Origin: an uncultured Caulobacterales bacterium
GTDB taxonomy: Bacteria; Pseudomonadota; Alphaproteobacteria; Caulobacterales; Caulobacteraceae
Assembly: GCA_903840435.1 (NCBI GenBank)
Contig: CAIMFV010000035.1
Span: 1-64,000 of the forward strand
Length of the DNA: 64,000 bases
Reading direction: 5' to 3'
A program made the position numbers and the translations under genes. Shown one piece after another: positions 56,070 to 64,000 of this stretch; position 1 is the first letter of the stretch, and each line of letters starts with the position of its first letter. The notes beneath the pieces were generated by a model that was given only the letters and a program-made list of their open reading frames with translations, was not told the DNA's origin and searched no databases.

Positions 56070-56207
56070 CTTAAACTTAATTTCGGTTAACTTTCCCGCA
56101 GGAAGAGAACGGGGTTGAACCCGCTTTCGCGATAGGCGACATCTGACGCGATCTTTCGTTGCCCTCCTCCCCCTTGGAGCGCGTGCGTTTTGTCTTGGAG
56201 TTCCGCC

Positions 56208-57212
56208 TTGTCTCTTGCAGCATCGACTGGCCCCCGCGCACACCTGCACAAGCGCCTGGTAAATGGTCTTTTGGGCGGCGCCGCGCTTTTAGCGCTGGCC
56301 GCCTGTGGCGATACGCCAAACCCAGGCCAACCGAGCGAGCCGCCCCCGCCGCCGCCGCCGCCTTCCTATCAAGCGCCGCCCGCGCCCATGCCTGCGCCAC
56401 CACCTGCCGCAGCCCCGAGCGCGCCCGCAACGAGCCCTGCCCCGGACCAAGGCCCGGCCATGGCGCCAATCGTCGACATGGCGCCTATCCCAAATCCCAC
56501 TGACTCTGGCGACGGGCGCCAGCGTGTGCATGCCCGTTATGGCGTGGGTGTCGCGGGTCGCCATCACGCTGCGTCCCACGCGGGGGCAGTCGCGGCGGCT
56601 GTAGCGGGCGGAGCGGCGGTCGCGGAATCCAAGGCTGCGAAGGTCGCAGCCGCTGTGGCAGATACGCCCGACCAAGTTCGGGCGAAAAAGCTCGCCTTGG
56701 TGCAAGCCGCCCTGGTGTCTGGATTAAAGAGCGCTGTCTTGACGGAGCCGGTGGCCGGGTCAGCGGGCAAGCCCACCCAAGTTACCTTGGACGTGCCCGC
56801 GACCGTCGGCGATGCCGTGCGCAAAGCCGCGGAAGAGCAAGGTTTGGTCGCCGCGGGTTCTGCGATTAGCTTGGCCGCGGGTCTTGGAATCGAAGGCTAT
56901 TCGATTGACTCTCCAGCCGTGCAAACCCAGCCCGTGGTTGCCGGTCAGCCCACCCAGTTCCACTGGAACGTCACTGCCAAGGAGGGCGAAAAGTCTGCGC
57001 CCAAGGCCAGTGTCTGCGTCCAACTGGCGTCTGGCGATCCGCAAATGTGCGGCACAGGCGTTGAAGGCCCAGATCCAAACTCTGATATGCGCACCAAATA
57101 TTGGGGCCTTGGACTGTTGGTCGCCGCCGCCGTGGCTTTGATCGCTTGGGTGGTTGTGCGCCGTGAACAGCCAAAGTCGGGTCGCTCAAATCGCCCGCCA
57201 TTAGGCTACTAG
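56208..57212 (+). CDS. proline-rich lipoprotein with C-terminal membrane helix
   Basis: A 334-residue protein of unknown function. The lipobox L-A-A-C gives Cys33 with Gly at +2, not the Asp inner-membrane retention signal. A poly-Pro/Ala stretch follows (about residues 45-80), then a helical Ala-rich part and a region with T-Q-F-H-W-N-V-T. Near the C-terminus is one strong membrane helix (G-L-L-V-A-A-A-V-A-L-I-A-W-V-V-V) followed by a basic tail. TTG at 56208 is chosen, with GGAG seven bases upstream; TTG at 56190 is the alternative. The two membrane anchors could tie both membranes together. Confidence 0.75.
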   Translation: MSLAASTGPRAHLHKRLVNGLLGGAALLALAACGDTPNPGQPSEPPPPPPPPSYQAPPAPMPAPPPAAAPSAPATSPAPDQGPAMAPIVDMAPIPNPTDSGDGRQRVHARYGVGVAGRHHAASHAGAVAAAVAGGAAVAESKAAKVAAAVADTPDQVRAKKLALVQAALVSGLKSAVLTEPVAGSAGKPTQVTLDVPATVGDAVRKAAEEQGLVAAGSAISLAAGLGIEGYSIDSPAVQTQPVVAGQPTQFHWNVTAKEGEKSAPKASVCVQLASGDPQMCGTGVEGPDPNSDMRTKYWGLGLLVAAAVALIAWVVVRREQPKSGRSNRPPLGY

Positions 57213-57260
57213 GTAGGGTCTGGTCAGGCGTCGGTCAAACCTGCGCCTGACGGCTAAAAA

Positions 57261-57292
57261 TTTTCCGACGAACTGGAGGCCGGTTCGTCGGA
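57261..57292 (-). terminator. Rho-independent terminator after metG
   Basis: A 10-bp stem TCCGACGAAC / GTTCGTCGGA (57264-57273 with 57283-57292), read on the minus strand and followed by AAATTTTT, lies about 60 bp after the metG stop. Confidence 0.75.
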
Positions 57293-57349
57293 TAAAGCTC
57301 GATTTCTCTAGAGTTCAGCGCAAAACCCGATCCAATCGGATCGCATCGA

Positions 57350-59071
57350 CTAGCCGACAGTGTCTGTGCCGCCAAAGCGTTCCGTCCAGGCGGAAATGGC
57401 CTCATCATCGATTTTGCGGAACAACAATTCCGGCGCCGCAACCGAGCGGCCCGGCGTCAGTCCGTCAAGTACGGTTTGCGCCACCCCCGCGCTCGGCCAT
57501 GCGTCGAGGTGGTCGGCTTCCCCCACCGAGTCGGCCATGATCTTTGCCGCAAACGGAATGAAGGGCTGTGAGAGCCGGGCATAAAGACCGATCAAGCCCA
57601 GGGCCGTGCGGACGATTACAGCGCCTCGCTCAGGGTCTTGTTTGATCGCCGTCCACGGGGCCGCCTCTTGCAAGTACTCATTCCCGAGCACCCAGATTTG
57701 ACGCAGGATCTGCGCCGCCCGGCGGATTTCCACCGCCTCCAGTGCTGCGGTAAGGGTGTCGACTTCACGCGCCACCCGCTCAGCCAAAGCCAGTTCCAGC
57801 GCAGACGGCGTCCCGCCAGACGGAGATTGGCCCGCACATTTGCTTTCGGCAAATTTCAAGATTCGATTGACGAAATTCCCCAGCACATCGGCCAGGTCCT
57901 TATTGCAGACAGACTGAAACTGTTCCCAGGTGAATGCCGTATCGCTCGATTCAGGGGCTTGCGCGCTGAGATACCAGCGCCAATAGTCTGCGGGCAGAAG
58001 CTCGAGCGCCGCATCCATAAAGACGCCACGGCGCTGCGAGGTGGAAAACTTGCCGCCATACCAGTTGAGCCAGTTGAAGCTCTTCAAATAGTCGACGGTT
58101 TTCCACGGCTCGCGCGATCCAAGCAGGGTGACGGGAAAACTGACCGTGTGGAAGGCGACATTGTCCTTCCCCATGATTTGGACATAGCGCACATCGTCTG
58201 CACCAGCGTCGGTGCGCCACCAGCGGCGCCAGTCGACGCCCTGGTGCGTCGCCCATTCCCGCGTCGCGGCGATATATTCAATCGGCGCGTCAAACCAAAC
58301 GTAAAATACCTTGTCTTCGAAGCCAGGGCGGGCTTGGCCATCCTTGGCAACCGGCACGCCCCAGGAGAGGTCCCGAGTGATGCCGCGATCAATCAAGCCC
58401 TCTTCCAAATGCTTATAGGCGATGGCGCGGGTTAGATGCGGCCAGTCGTCGTGGTGGTCGATAAAGGCTCGAATCTCATCTTGGAGTTTCGATTGCAGCA
58501 GATAGAGGTGGCGGGTCTGGCGAACTTCCAGATCCCGGGCGCCCGAGATGGTGGAATAGGGATTGATCAACCGCACCGGGTCCAAGAGCGAGCCACAATT
58601 GTCGCATTGATCCCCCCGCGCCCGCTCGAAACTGCAAATCGGACAGGTGCCTTCGACATAGCGATCCGGCAGGAACCGCCGATCGGCGGGGGAGTAGATC
58701 ATTTCGTCGAGCCGCTCTTCGATCAGGCCCTGCTTTTCCAAGGCGGCGGCGAAATGTTGCGTTAGCTCGCAATTTTCCGGACTGGACGAGCGGCCAAACC
58801 AGTCAAACGACAGCCCAAACCGCTTGGCGATGTCAGCCTGAAGCTGATGCTGCTCATCACAATAGGTACGCACGTCTTGATGCTTCTCCGCCGCCGCCAA
58901 TTCGGCCGGCGTGCCGTGCTCATCGGTGGCGCAGATGAACAGCACTTCCCCGCCCTGGGCCCGCTTGAACCGCGCCAGGACGTCGGATGGCAACATGGAC
59001 CCCGCCAGATTCCCTAAATGCTTGATTCCATTGATATAGGGTAAGGCGGATGTGATCAGCGTCCGGGTCAT
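57350..59071 (-). CDS. metG: methionyl-tRNA synthetase
   Basis: Charges tRNA-Met. The 573-residue product has the HIGH-type motif K-H-L-G-N, the zinc knuckle C-P-I-C and C-D-N-C-G near residue 145, and the KMSKS-type loop K-F-S-T-S. There is no C-terminal tRNA-binding EMAP extension. ATG at 59071 ([12 protein letters not shown]) begins directly at the Rossmann fold; the open frame to 59110 is not conserved. A tRNA-Thr gene lies just upstream on the same strand. Confidence 0.97.
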   Translation of the reverse strand: MTRTLITSALPYINGIKHLGNLAGSMLPSDVLARFKRAQGGEVLFICATDEHGTPAELAAAEKHQDVRTYCDEQHQLQADIAKRFGLSFDWFGRSSSPENCELTQHFAAALEKQGLIEERLDEMIYSPADRRFLPDRYVEGTCPICSFERARGDQCDNCGSLLDPVRLINPYSTISGARDLEVRQTRHLYLLQSKLQDEIRAFIDHHDDWPHLTRAIAYKHLEEGLIDRGITRDLSWGVPVAKDGQARPGFEDKVFYVWFDAPIEYIAATREWATHQGVDWRRWWRTDAGADDVRYVQIMGKDNVAFHTVSFPVTLLGSREPWKTVDYLKSFNWLNWYGGKFSTSQRRGVFMDAALELLPADYWRWYLSAQAPESSDTAFTWEQFQSVCNKDLADVLGNFVNRILKFAESKCAGQSPSGGTPSALELALAERVAREVDTLTAALEAVEIRRAAQILRQIWVLGNEYLQEAAPWTAIKQDPERGAVIVRTALGLIGLYARLSQPFIPFAAKIMADSVGEADHLDAWPSAGVAQTVLDGLTPGRSVAAPELLFRKIDDEAISAWTERFGGTDTVG

Positions 59072-59137
59072 CGCGGGTCCTGGGGACATGTCTGGGAAGG
59101 TGTCCTGCATGCGAGGCTTGGGATCGCATGCGAAAAA

Positions 59138-59213
59138 TGGTGCCGGTTGCAGGGATCGAACCCGCGACCTCCTGATTACAAATCAGGCGCACTACCAACT
59201 GTGCTAAACCGGC
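59138..59213 (-). tRNA. tRNA-Thr (TGT)
   Basis: A 76-nt cloverleaf on the minus strand with acceptor GCCGGTT/AACCGGC, anticodon loop TTTGTAA (anticodon 59178-59180), T-loop GGTTCGATCC and encoded CCA. Confidence 0.97.
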
Positions 59214-59297
59214 GCTTGAGGGAGCCCTATAGCAATGTCTGAAGCGGAAGACAAAGGGCTGGGACCGCCTTTGGGCAAAGGCGTTTAAATCACGCCT

Positions 59298-60419
59298 TTA
59301 GAGGGCGAGCGTCGCTTCCTCATCAAACGAGAGACCATTCTCGAAATCGACAAAGATATCGTACAGGTCATCCGGCTGGACGACGGCCAACTTATCCTTG
59401 GGAAAACGGTAGCGCCAAAAGCTGACCACATGGTCGAGACCGGCCAAACGCTCACCGAGTTCGCGAAATAGGCTCGGTGCCGTCAAAAGAAACTCGCGAA
59501 ACCCGCGCGCCTTTCCCGATTGGGTCAAGTCGCCATAGGCGCGGTCATAGACGGACAGCGTCAATTTCACCTTCTCAATATTGTGCGAAATGCCTTTGCG
59601 GATCTGCTTCCTGGAATGCTCGATCAGTTCCGTCTCTTCGCCCCGGGCGCGAGTGGTTGGCCGAATGGTGGCGATCTGCTGTAAGGTGCCCTGAAGCGGC
59701 TTCATCAACTCAGAAAGCTGCCACTTGTAGTAGAGAAACGCCTTCCAACAGAACACACCCTCGTCGAACTGCACGCGGTCGAGTTGCAAGGTTTCCCGCA
59801 GGGGATCCAAGTCGCCATCCACCTGATTGGACAGGATCTTATTGCAGAGGCGGACAGCGTGCGAGGCGATTACACGGTCGTCGGCATAGGACATGTTGAC
59901 CAGGGGCATGATTTCATTCTTGGCGAAATTGAACATGCGCGTGGTGTCGGATTCAGAAATGTCAAAATAGCATCGACCGGGCTCATACCCATACCGGCGC
60001 ATTTGTTCGCGCAGCAGAAAGGGGTCGAGGGATGGAATTTGGTCAATGACCTTCAAAATCCGCAAGTCTTGGCCATGGGCGGAGCTATTGCCGAGCGCCT
60101 CATTCAACTGATCATCATAGCCAATCTGGCCAATGAACAAAAAGCGCGCGCCCATTTTCAGGTCGTTTTGGTCGATAGGAAATAGGATCTTGGTGGCGGA
60201 GGTACGCACCTCATCAAACATCTCGACTTCGTTGGAGCGAAGCCGATGCTTCACGACGATGCAGCGATTGAGCAGTTGGTGCTTAAAGAACGGCTTTTCG
60301 GAATATTCAGGTTCATTGCTGTGTTTGCGGTACACGCCAAGCAGGTTCAACACCCGCCCCGTCGAGGCGGAATGCTGAAGACGCGCCAAACTCCGAACGC
60401 TTCGATCCTGTCCAGCCAT
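59298..60419 (-). CDS. uncharacterised protein, paralogue B of the 20.2-21.3 kb protein
   Basis: A 373-residue soluble-looking protein of unknown function, a clear paralogue of the product at 20218-21333. In the block at E-G-V-F-C-W-K-A-F-L-Y-Y-K-W the two share 12 of 16 positions. V-R-S-L-A-R-L, R-V-L-N-L-L, V-K-H-R-L-R, D-L-R-I-L-K, D-P-F-L-L-R-E and F-R-E-F-L-L also align in the same order. The pair therefore spans its whole length. No motif, signal peptide or membrane helix gives a function. It stands alone between tRNA-Thr and a divergent pilus-N-domain gene. Confidence 0.82.
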   Translation of the reverse strand: MAGQDRSVRSLARLQHSASTGRVLNLLGVYRKHSNEPEYSEKPFFKHQLLNRCIVVKHRLRSNEVEMFDEVRTSATKILFPIDQNDLKMGARFLFIGQIGYDDQLNEALGNSSAHGQDLRILKVIDQIPSLDPFLLREQMRRYGYEPGRCYFDISESDTTRMFNFAKNEIMPLVNMSYADDRVIASHAVRLCNKILSNQVDGDLDPLRETLQLDRVQFDEGVFCWKAFLYYKWQLSELMKPLQGTLQQIATIRPTTRARGEETELIEHSRKQIRKGISHNIEKVKLTLSVYDRAYGDLTQSGKARGFREFLLTAPSLFRELGERLAGLDHVVSFWRYRFPKDKLAVVQPDDLYDIFVDFENGLSFDEEATLAL

Positions 60420-60480
60420 AACCGCGAGCGACCCTTACTAGTCCCCCGAACTAAGGGGAGACGCTGGCACCCTAGAGAAA

Positions 60481-60497
60481 ACCACTTACGAAGTGGT
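60481..60497. promoter_or_regulatory. inverted repeat upstream of paralogue B
   Basis: ACCACTT-ACG-AAGTGGT, a perfect 7-bp inverted repeat about 60 bp upstream of the paralogue B start. It may be an operator or a short transcript hairpin; evidence is positional only. Confidence 0.35.
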
Positions 60498-60643
60498 GAA
60501 AGGCGAATAATCAGTGCTCAAAATAGGCTCCCCCCCGCCACCAGCGCCCAATCGTGAACACAACTTAAGCTCTGTTGAGATTTTGTTGAGGAATGTCGCC
60601 GTAAAAACGGGAGCGCTCGCAGGCTCCGGCCCCAGGCACAGAA

Positions 60644-61165
60644 TTGGATTGCGTTTTGTGGACACGCCCTAGACCGTCACTGCGTCCCGTCACCCTGTTG
60701 ACCGGCGCCTTGGCCTCAGTGCTTGCGCTGGGCGGCCTTGCGCCTGCGTCAAATTCACAAACCGCACACGTCGGACTCGCCGTGGCGGTGGAACACTCGA
60801 TCCGCCTTCCCTTCACGGGTTCGGCGCAGTCGGTGGTGATTGGCAACCCCGCTATTGCAGACGTCACCATCGTCGATAGTCACACGGCCTATATCAGTGG
60901 ACGCGGAGTTGGCGACACCGATGTGGTTATTCTGGACCAGGCGGGACACGTGCTGTTTGCGGGCGACATTTTGGTGATGGCCAGCCAGACCGGTCGCCTG
61001 ACGGTATGGTCCGGGCCGTCTCGCACCGACTACAGCTGCGCCCCTGTCTGCGTGGCGACCTCCCATACTGACGCCACGGGGGGCGGGGGGGCTTCAAGCG
61101 GCGGCCCCTCTCCCGCCAAACCGGCAAACCCACTGGGCGCCCTTGCAGCCGCCTCGGGACTTTAG
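60644..61165 (+). CDS. secreted protein with pilus assembly/secretin N-terminal-type domain
   Basis: A 173-residue protein with a signal peptide (T-L-L-T-G-A-L-A-S-V-L-A-L-G-G-L-A-P-A) and a domain resembling the N-terminal part of CpaC-type secretins: S-I-R-L-P-F-T-G-S-A-Q-S-V-V-I-G-N-P-A-I, then A-D-V-T-I-V, I-S-G-R-G-V-G-D-T-D-V. The secretin part itself is absent; the C-terminus is Gly/Ser/Pro-rich. TTG at 60644 is the annotated start but no clear ribosome binding site supports it; TTG at 60656 is equally possible. No pilus genes lie nearby, so its role is unclear. Confidence 0.75.
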   Translation: MDCVLWTRPRPSLRPVTLLTGALASVLALGGLAPASNSQTAHVGLAVAVEHSIRLPFTGSAQSVVIGNPAIADVTIVDSHTAYISGRGVGDTDVVILDQAGHVLFAGDILVMASQTGRLTVWSGPSRTDYSCAPVCVATSHTDATGGGGASSGGPSPAKPANPLGALAAASGL

Positions 61166-61168
61166 GCC

Positions 61169-62377
61169 TCAGTGGGCTTCGTGATCTAAGCCTGCCAAGA
61201 TCGAGCTGATAAGACCCGCACGCGCCACGCTCTCCGCTTTGTCTGTCGCATGTGGCCAGGCGCTGACAATCACCACGACGGCGTCACGGGCCGGGTCAAC
61301 ATAGATCATCTGCCCAAAAATGCCGCGCGCATCATAGGATCCATCGGGGTGCGTCCACCATTGGAAGCCATAGCCGACAGTCGGGTCTGGGGTCGCGGCT
61401 TGCTGATGGGTGGCGCTGGCCAACCATCCGTCAGGCAAAACCGGTGCCCCATTGGCCCTGGCTCCTTGCAGCATGAAAAGGCCCATGCGGGCATAGTCGC
61501 GCACCGTCACCGAGATGCAACAGCCGCCCTGCTCTTGGCCGCGTTCATCGACCATCCACACCGCGTCACGTTCCATCCCAAACGGAACCCAAATCTTTTC
61601 TGACAGATAGTCAGCCAACGACATGTGCGTGGCGCGCGCCACCAGCACGCCAATCAGATTGGTTTCGCCGGTCTTATAGTCCCAGTGGGTTCCCGGCGGA
61701 TAGGCGCGCGGCAAACGGCGCATATAGCTCAAAGTGCGGTCGACGCCGGGATCTGGCGGAACCACAAACATCTGAGCCACATCCGAGTGGGGATCGGTAT
61801 AGTCCTCATTCCATCGCACCCCCGATGTCATGGTCAACACCTGACGGATGCTGACGCCGTCATAGCCGCTGCCCTTCAATTCGGGCAGATAGTCGGTAAT
61901 CGGCGCATCGACACTGCGGATATAGCCATCGCGCACCGCCGCGCCGACCAGGGTGGAGGTAAAGGACTTCGCGACCGAGAACGACGTCCAACGGCCCTCG
62001 CCACCAAAGCCCAACCCATAGGCTTCGGTTCGGATGACGCCATGTTGCAGAACGAAGAGGCCCGCTGTCTTATGGGCGGTCATATAATCCGCCAAGCTAG
62101 GCATTGTACTGTCGCTAAGCTTGATCTGAAACCTGAGCGGCTCGCCTTGCGCCAGGGTGCGGACCTTGTCGCCGTGGCGCACGACATGGGTGGGGAACTG
62201 CGCCTCCATAGCCGGAAAGCCCTTCTCGCGCTGGGCTTGGGACCAGAAGAGCACGCTGGCGGGCGCAGGCAGGCTGGGCGGGGTTTGGGCGGTGCAGGCT
62301 CCGGCTAAGACGGCAGACAGGATCGCCGCGTAAAGGGCGATGCGCGGAAAGCTTCGCCTAAATCGTGCGCTTACCAT
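61169..62377 (-). CDS. serine hydrolase lipoprotein, class C beta-lactamase family
   Basis: A 402-residue periplasmic protein with lipobox L-A-G-A-C near residue 28. The S-x-x-K motif is S-V-A-K near residue 138, within the family context F-S-V-A-K-S-F-T-S. Y-K-T-G-E-T-N supports the penicillin-binding fold. Members include esterases, D-amino-acid peptidases and beta-lactamases, so antibiotic activity should not be assumed. ATG at 62377 is preceded by GGGGAGGG; the longer frame to 62476 overlaps the phospholipase gene and is rejected. It lies 19 bp after the phospholipase stop and is likely co-transcribed. Confidence 0.9.
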   Translation of the reverse strand: MVSARFRRSFPRIALYAAILSAVLAGACTAQTPPSLPAPASVLFWSQAQREKGFPAMEAQFPTHVVRHGDKVRTLAQGEPLRFQIKLSDSTMPSLADYMTAHKTAGLFVLQHGVIRTEAYGLGFGGEGRWTSFSVAKSFTSTLVGAAVRDGYIRSVDAPITDYLPELKGSGYDGVSIRQVLTMTSGVRWNEDYTDPHSDVAQMFVVPPDPGVDRTLSYMRRLPRAYPPGTHWDYKTGETNLIGVLVARATHMSLADYLSEKIWVPFGMERDAVWMVDERGQEQGGCCISVTVRDYARMGLFMLQGARANGAPVLPDGWLASATHQQAATPDPTVGYGFQWWTHPDGSYDARGIFGQMIYVDPARDAVVVIVSAWPHATDKAESVARAGLISSILAGLDHEAH

Positions 62378-62396
62378 GGTCCACCCTCCCCGGGTC

Positions 62397-64000
62397 TTAT
62401 GCGTCTTCTTTGCCGATGGCCGGATCGGAGCGACTCTCAAGGCCGGTTTCTTCGTGGCCGGTATAGCGCCGGACAAACTCGGGCCTGTCCTTCACGGTCA
62501 GGCTAAAATCATACCAATTATCCTGCTCAGCAATGTCAACCCAATCGCTGAGGGTTTGCCCGGGCTTAAGGGTAAAGGTCCGGGGCGGACTTCCCACGGG
62601 ATCATAATGGGAGACGAGGGCCACTTCGGTGAATGGCTCGGCGCCACCCCGAAGCCGAATTTTCAACCCGCCTCGACCCTTATCAAACACCGCTTCCAAT
62701 TCGGGCCCGGTTTCGGTGGGCGTGCCTTGAAAGGTTCGAGAAAAACCGTTTGGGCCCGTTAAGCTATAGCCATAGCTCAGCGCGGTGGCGGGAAGGCGGG
62801 CCTCAATCGATTTGCCTGCCTCGACAGTATAAAAATACGGGCCATCGCCTAGGTCCGAGGCCAAGCGAAAGGCCGCTCCCGCCGCGCCGCGATTTTCTAT
62901 CCGCAAGACAAAGGTTCCGCGCTCGATCTTGGCGTCGGCTTTGAAGGCATAGGGCAAAGGCCGCGTGGGTCGCCGCCCGGGCTCCTGGCGCACCATTGGC
63001 GCTTCTGGATAGGGCTTTGGGAAGGGCAAGGCCTTGGCAGCCTCCGCCAATCCCGGCAGGTCAGAAGCGTCAGGTAATTTGGCGACCACGGCGGGCGAGG
63101 CTGGCGCCTTAAAGTCGAACAGGCTGGTCAGGTCGCCACAGACGCATCGCCGCCAGGAACTGATCTGTGGCTCCAAAACTCCAAAGCGCGCCTCGAGGAA
63201 CCGTAAGACCGATGTGTGGTCAAAGACTTGCGAATTGACATAGCCGCCCTTGGTCCAAGGCGACACGACCAGTAAGGGCACCCGTGGGCCAAGGCCAACA
63301 GGGACGCCGTGATAGTCTTCACCCACCATTGAAACCGTCGACTGGCCAAGCTCAGCCCTTACCGGCGGCGTCGGCGGCGGCACGTGATCGAAAAAGCCGT
63401 CATTCTCATCATAGTTGAGGATAAAGACCGTTTTCGCCCAAATATCAGGATGATCGGCCAAGGCCTTGATCAGCCGGGCGGTAAACCACTCGCCCGCCGC
63501 CGGGCTGGCGCTCGGATGTTCACAGAGCTTGTAAGGGGCAACGATCCACGACACCTGCGGAAGGCGACCTGCGGCAATGTCGGCCTCAAACGCCGCCACA
63601 AGGTGTTCGCCATCGGAGGTTTTGGCGTTTTCCGGCGTTGAGCCCTCCACCCAGGCTCGGCCCTTCTGATAAAGCGGTGAGGCAGGGTCCACGCCGCGAA
63701 ACTTGGCGAAATAGGCAAGGCCGTTATCGCCATAATTGTCATATTCTTGATAGAGCTTCCATGAGACGCCCGCCTTCTGCAAACGCTCGGCATAGGTCGT
63801 CCAGTCAAGGCCTGGAAAGGCCTTTGCATCATTGCGCGGATCGGCGGTTTCGTTGGGCTCCTCCGGCGGATTTTCAATCGCGATCTTGCCGCCCCGGCCG
63901 ACGCTCAGGCCACTGGTTCCGGAAAACAAAAACAGCCGATTGGGATTTGTCGGGCCATGGATAGACGCATGATAGGCGTCACAAATGGTGAAGGCGTCGG
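62397..64000 (-). CDS. phospholipase C, phosphocholine-specific type (partial, 5' end outside window)
   Basis: The gene enters from the right edge: the frame stays open to base 64000 and reads C-D-A-Y-H-A-S-I-H-G-P-T-N-P-N-R-L just upstream of the listed ORF, a known family segment. So the N-terminus is missing. Family marks are N-Y-D-E-N-D-G-F-F-D-H-V and G-P-R-V-P-L-L-V-V-S-P-W, from the alkaline-phosphatase-like core. The C-terminal 250 residues hold two beta domains of the phospholipase C type (S-R-T-F-Q-G-T and Y-D-F-S-L-T-V). It should release phosphocholine from lipids outside the cytoplasm; the substrate is inferred. Confidence 0.9.
   Translation of the reverse strand, partial: DAFTICDAYHASIHGPTNPNRLFLFSGTSGLSVGRGGKIAIENPPEEPNETADPRNDAKAFPGLDWTTYAERLQKAGVSWKLYQEYDNYGDNGLAYFAKFRGVDPASPLYQKGRAWVEGSTPENAKTSDGEHLVAAFEADIAAGRLPQVSWIVAPYKLCEHPSASPAAGEWFTARLIKALADHPDIWAKTVFILNYDENDGFFDHVPPPTPPVRAELGQSTVSMVGEDYHGVPVGLGPRVPLLVVSPWTKGGYVNSQVFDHTSVLRFLEARFGVLEPQISSWRRCVCGDLTSLFDFKAPASPAVVAKLPDASDLPGLAEAAKALPFPKPYPEAPMVRQEPGRRPTRPLPYAFKADAKIERGTFVLRIENRGAAGAAFRLASDLGDGPYFYTVEAGKSIEARLPATALSYGYSLTGPNGFSRTFQGTPTETGPELEAVFDKGRGGLKIRLRGGAEPFTEVALVSHYDPVGSPPRTFTLKPGQTLSDWVDIAEQDNWYDFSLTVKDRPEFVRRYTGHEETGLESRSDPAIGKEDA

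Noticed and set aside
56073..56090. TTAA pairs upstream of the proline-rich lipoprotein as a CtrA site
   Set aside because: The spacings between TTAA motifs are not seven bases, so they do not match the consensus.
62378..62476. N-terminal extension of the serine hydrolase to 62476
   Set aside because: It overlaps the phospholipase coding region; ATG at 62377 has a strong ribosome binding site and opens the lipoprotein signal.

Overview
The window looks like core chromosome of an alphaproteobacterium, most likely of the Caulobacterales or a close relative. The evidence is a high-GC genome, one intact S10-spc-alpha ribosomal super-operon, ALA-synthase type haem synthesis, a MucR-family regulator, a K+-independent H+-pyrophosphatase, a MotB stator protein, and two perfect CtrA-type boxes (TTAA-N7-TTAA). 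No phage, integrase, transposase, CRISPR array or rRNA gene was seen. The genus cannot be set from sequence reading alone.

Layout. 1-7.6 kb: bamE, hppA, then a tight minus-strand block nrdR-nusB-thiL-secreted protein, glyA, and a divergent mucR-like gene. 7.7-13.1 kb: hemA and a large periplasmic M16 peptidase (minus), then hemB (plus). 13.2-20.2 kb: an Ala/Pro-rich small protein, a 3-hydroxyisobutyrate-dehydrogenase-family enzyme, motB, bpt, a ChaC-like enzyme, a DUF2125-like protein, a chorismate-mutase-like protein and hisC. 20.2-28.3 kb is the accessory-looking part: an uncharacterised protein with a paralogue at 59.3-60.4 kb; a receiver protein plus hybrid histidine kinase with an exported TPR sensor; a 34-codon secreted-peptide gene; and a subtilase autotransporter. 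28.4-37.7 kb: a minus-strand housekeeping run (pccB, ATP12, HAD phosphatase, rluC, crcB, a second pseudouridine synthase, rarA) with many 4-nt stop/start overlaps, then a Deg-type lipoprotein protease and an MFS exporter. 37.8-51.9 kb: rpsJ to rplQ with secY, adk and rpoA, all minus. 52.2-55.0 kb: a GSGD-repeat secreted protein, tuf, tRNA-Gly and tRNA-Tyr. 55.2-64 kb: rlmB, a proline-rich lipoprotein with a C-terminal membrane helix, metG, tRNA-Thr, the second paralogue, a pilus-N-domain protein, a serine hydrolase lipoprotein and a phospholipase C that runs off the end.

The most interesting part is 21.5-28.3 kb. A tiny ORF at 24895-24999, too short for usual gene callers, has a strong ribosome binding site, a textbook signal peptide ending A-Q-A, and then only seven residues, YGNINAW, before the stop. 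The convergent subtilase autotransporter next to it carries exactly the same heptapeptide five times in tandem just after its own signal peptide. All six heptad coding copies differ in codon use while the protein sequence is identical. The peptide gene is preceded by two perfect CtrA-type boxes and followed by a strong terminator. Divergent from it lies a histidine kinase whose exported domain is built of TPR repeats, a fold known to bind peptides in other systems. I infer a possible secreted heptapeptide/autotransporter/TPR-kinase module. The sequence directly shows the peptide ORF and the shared heptad; the signalling link is a hypothesis.
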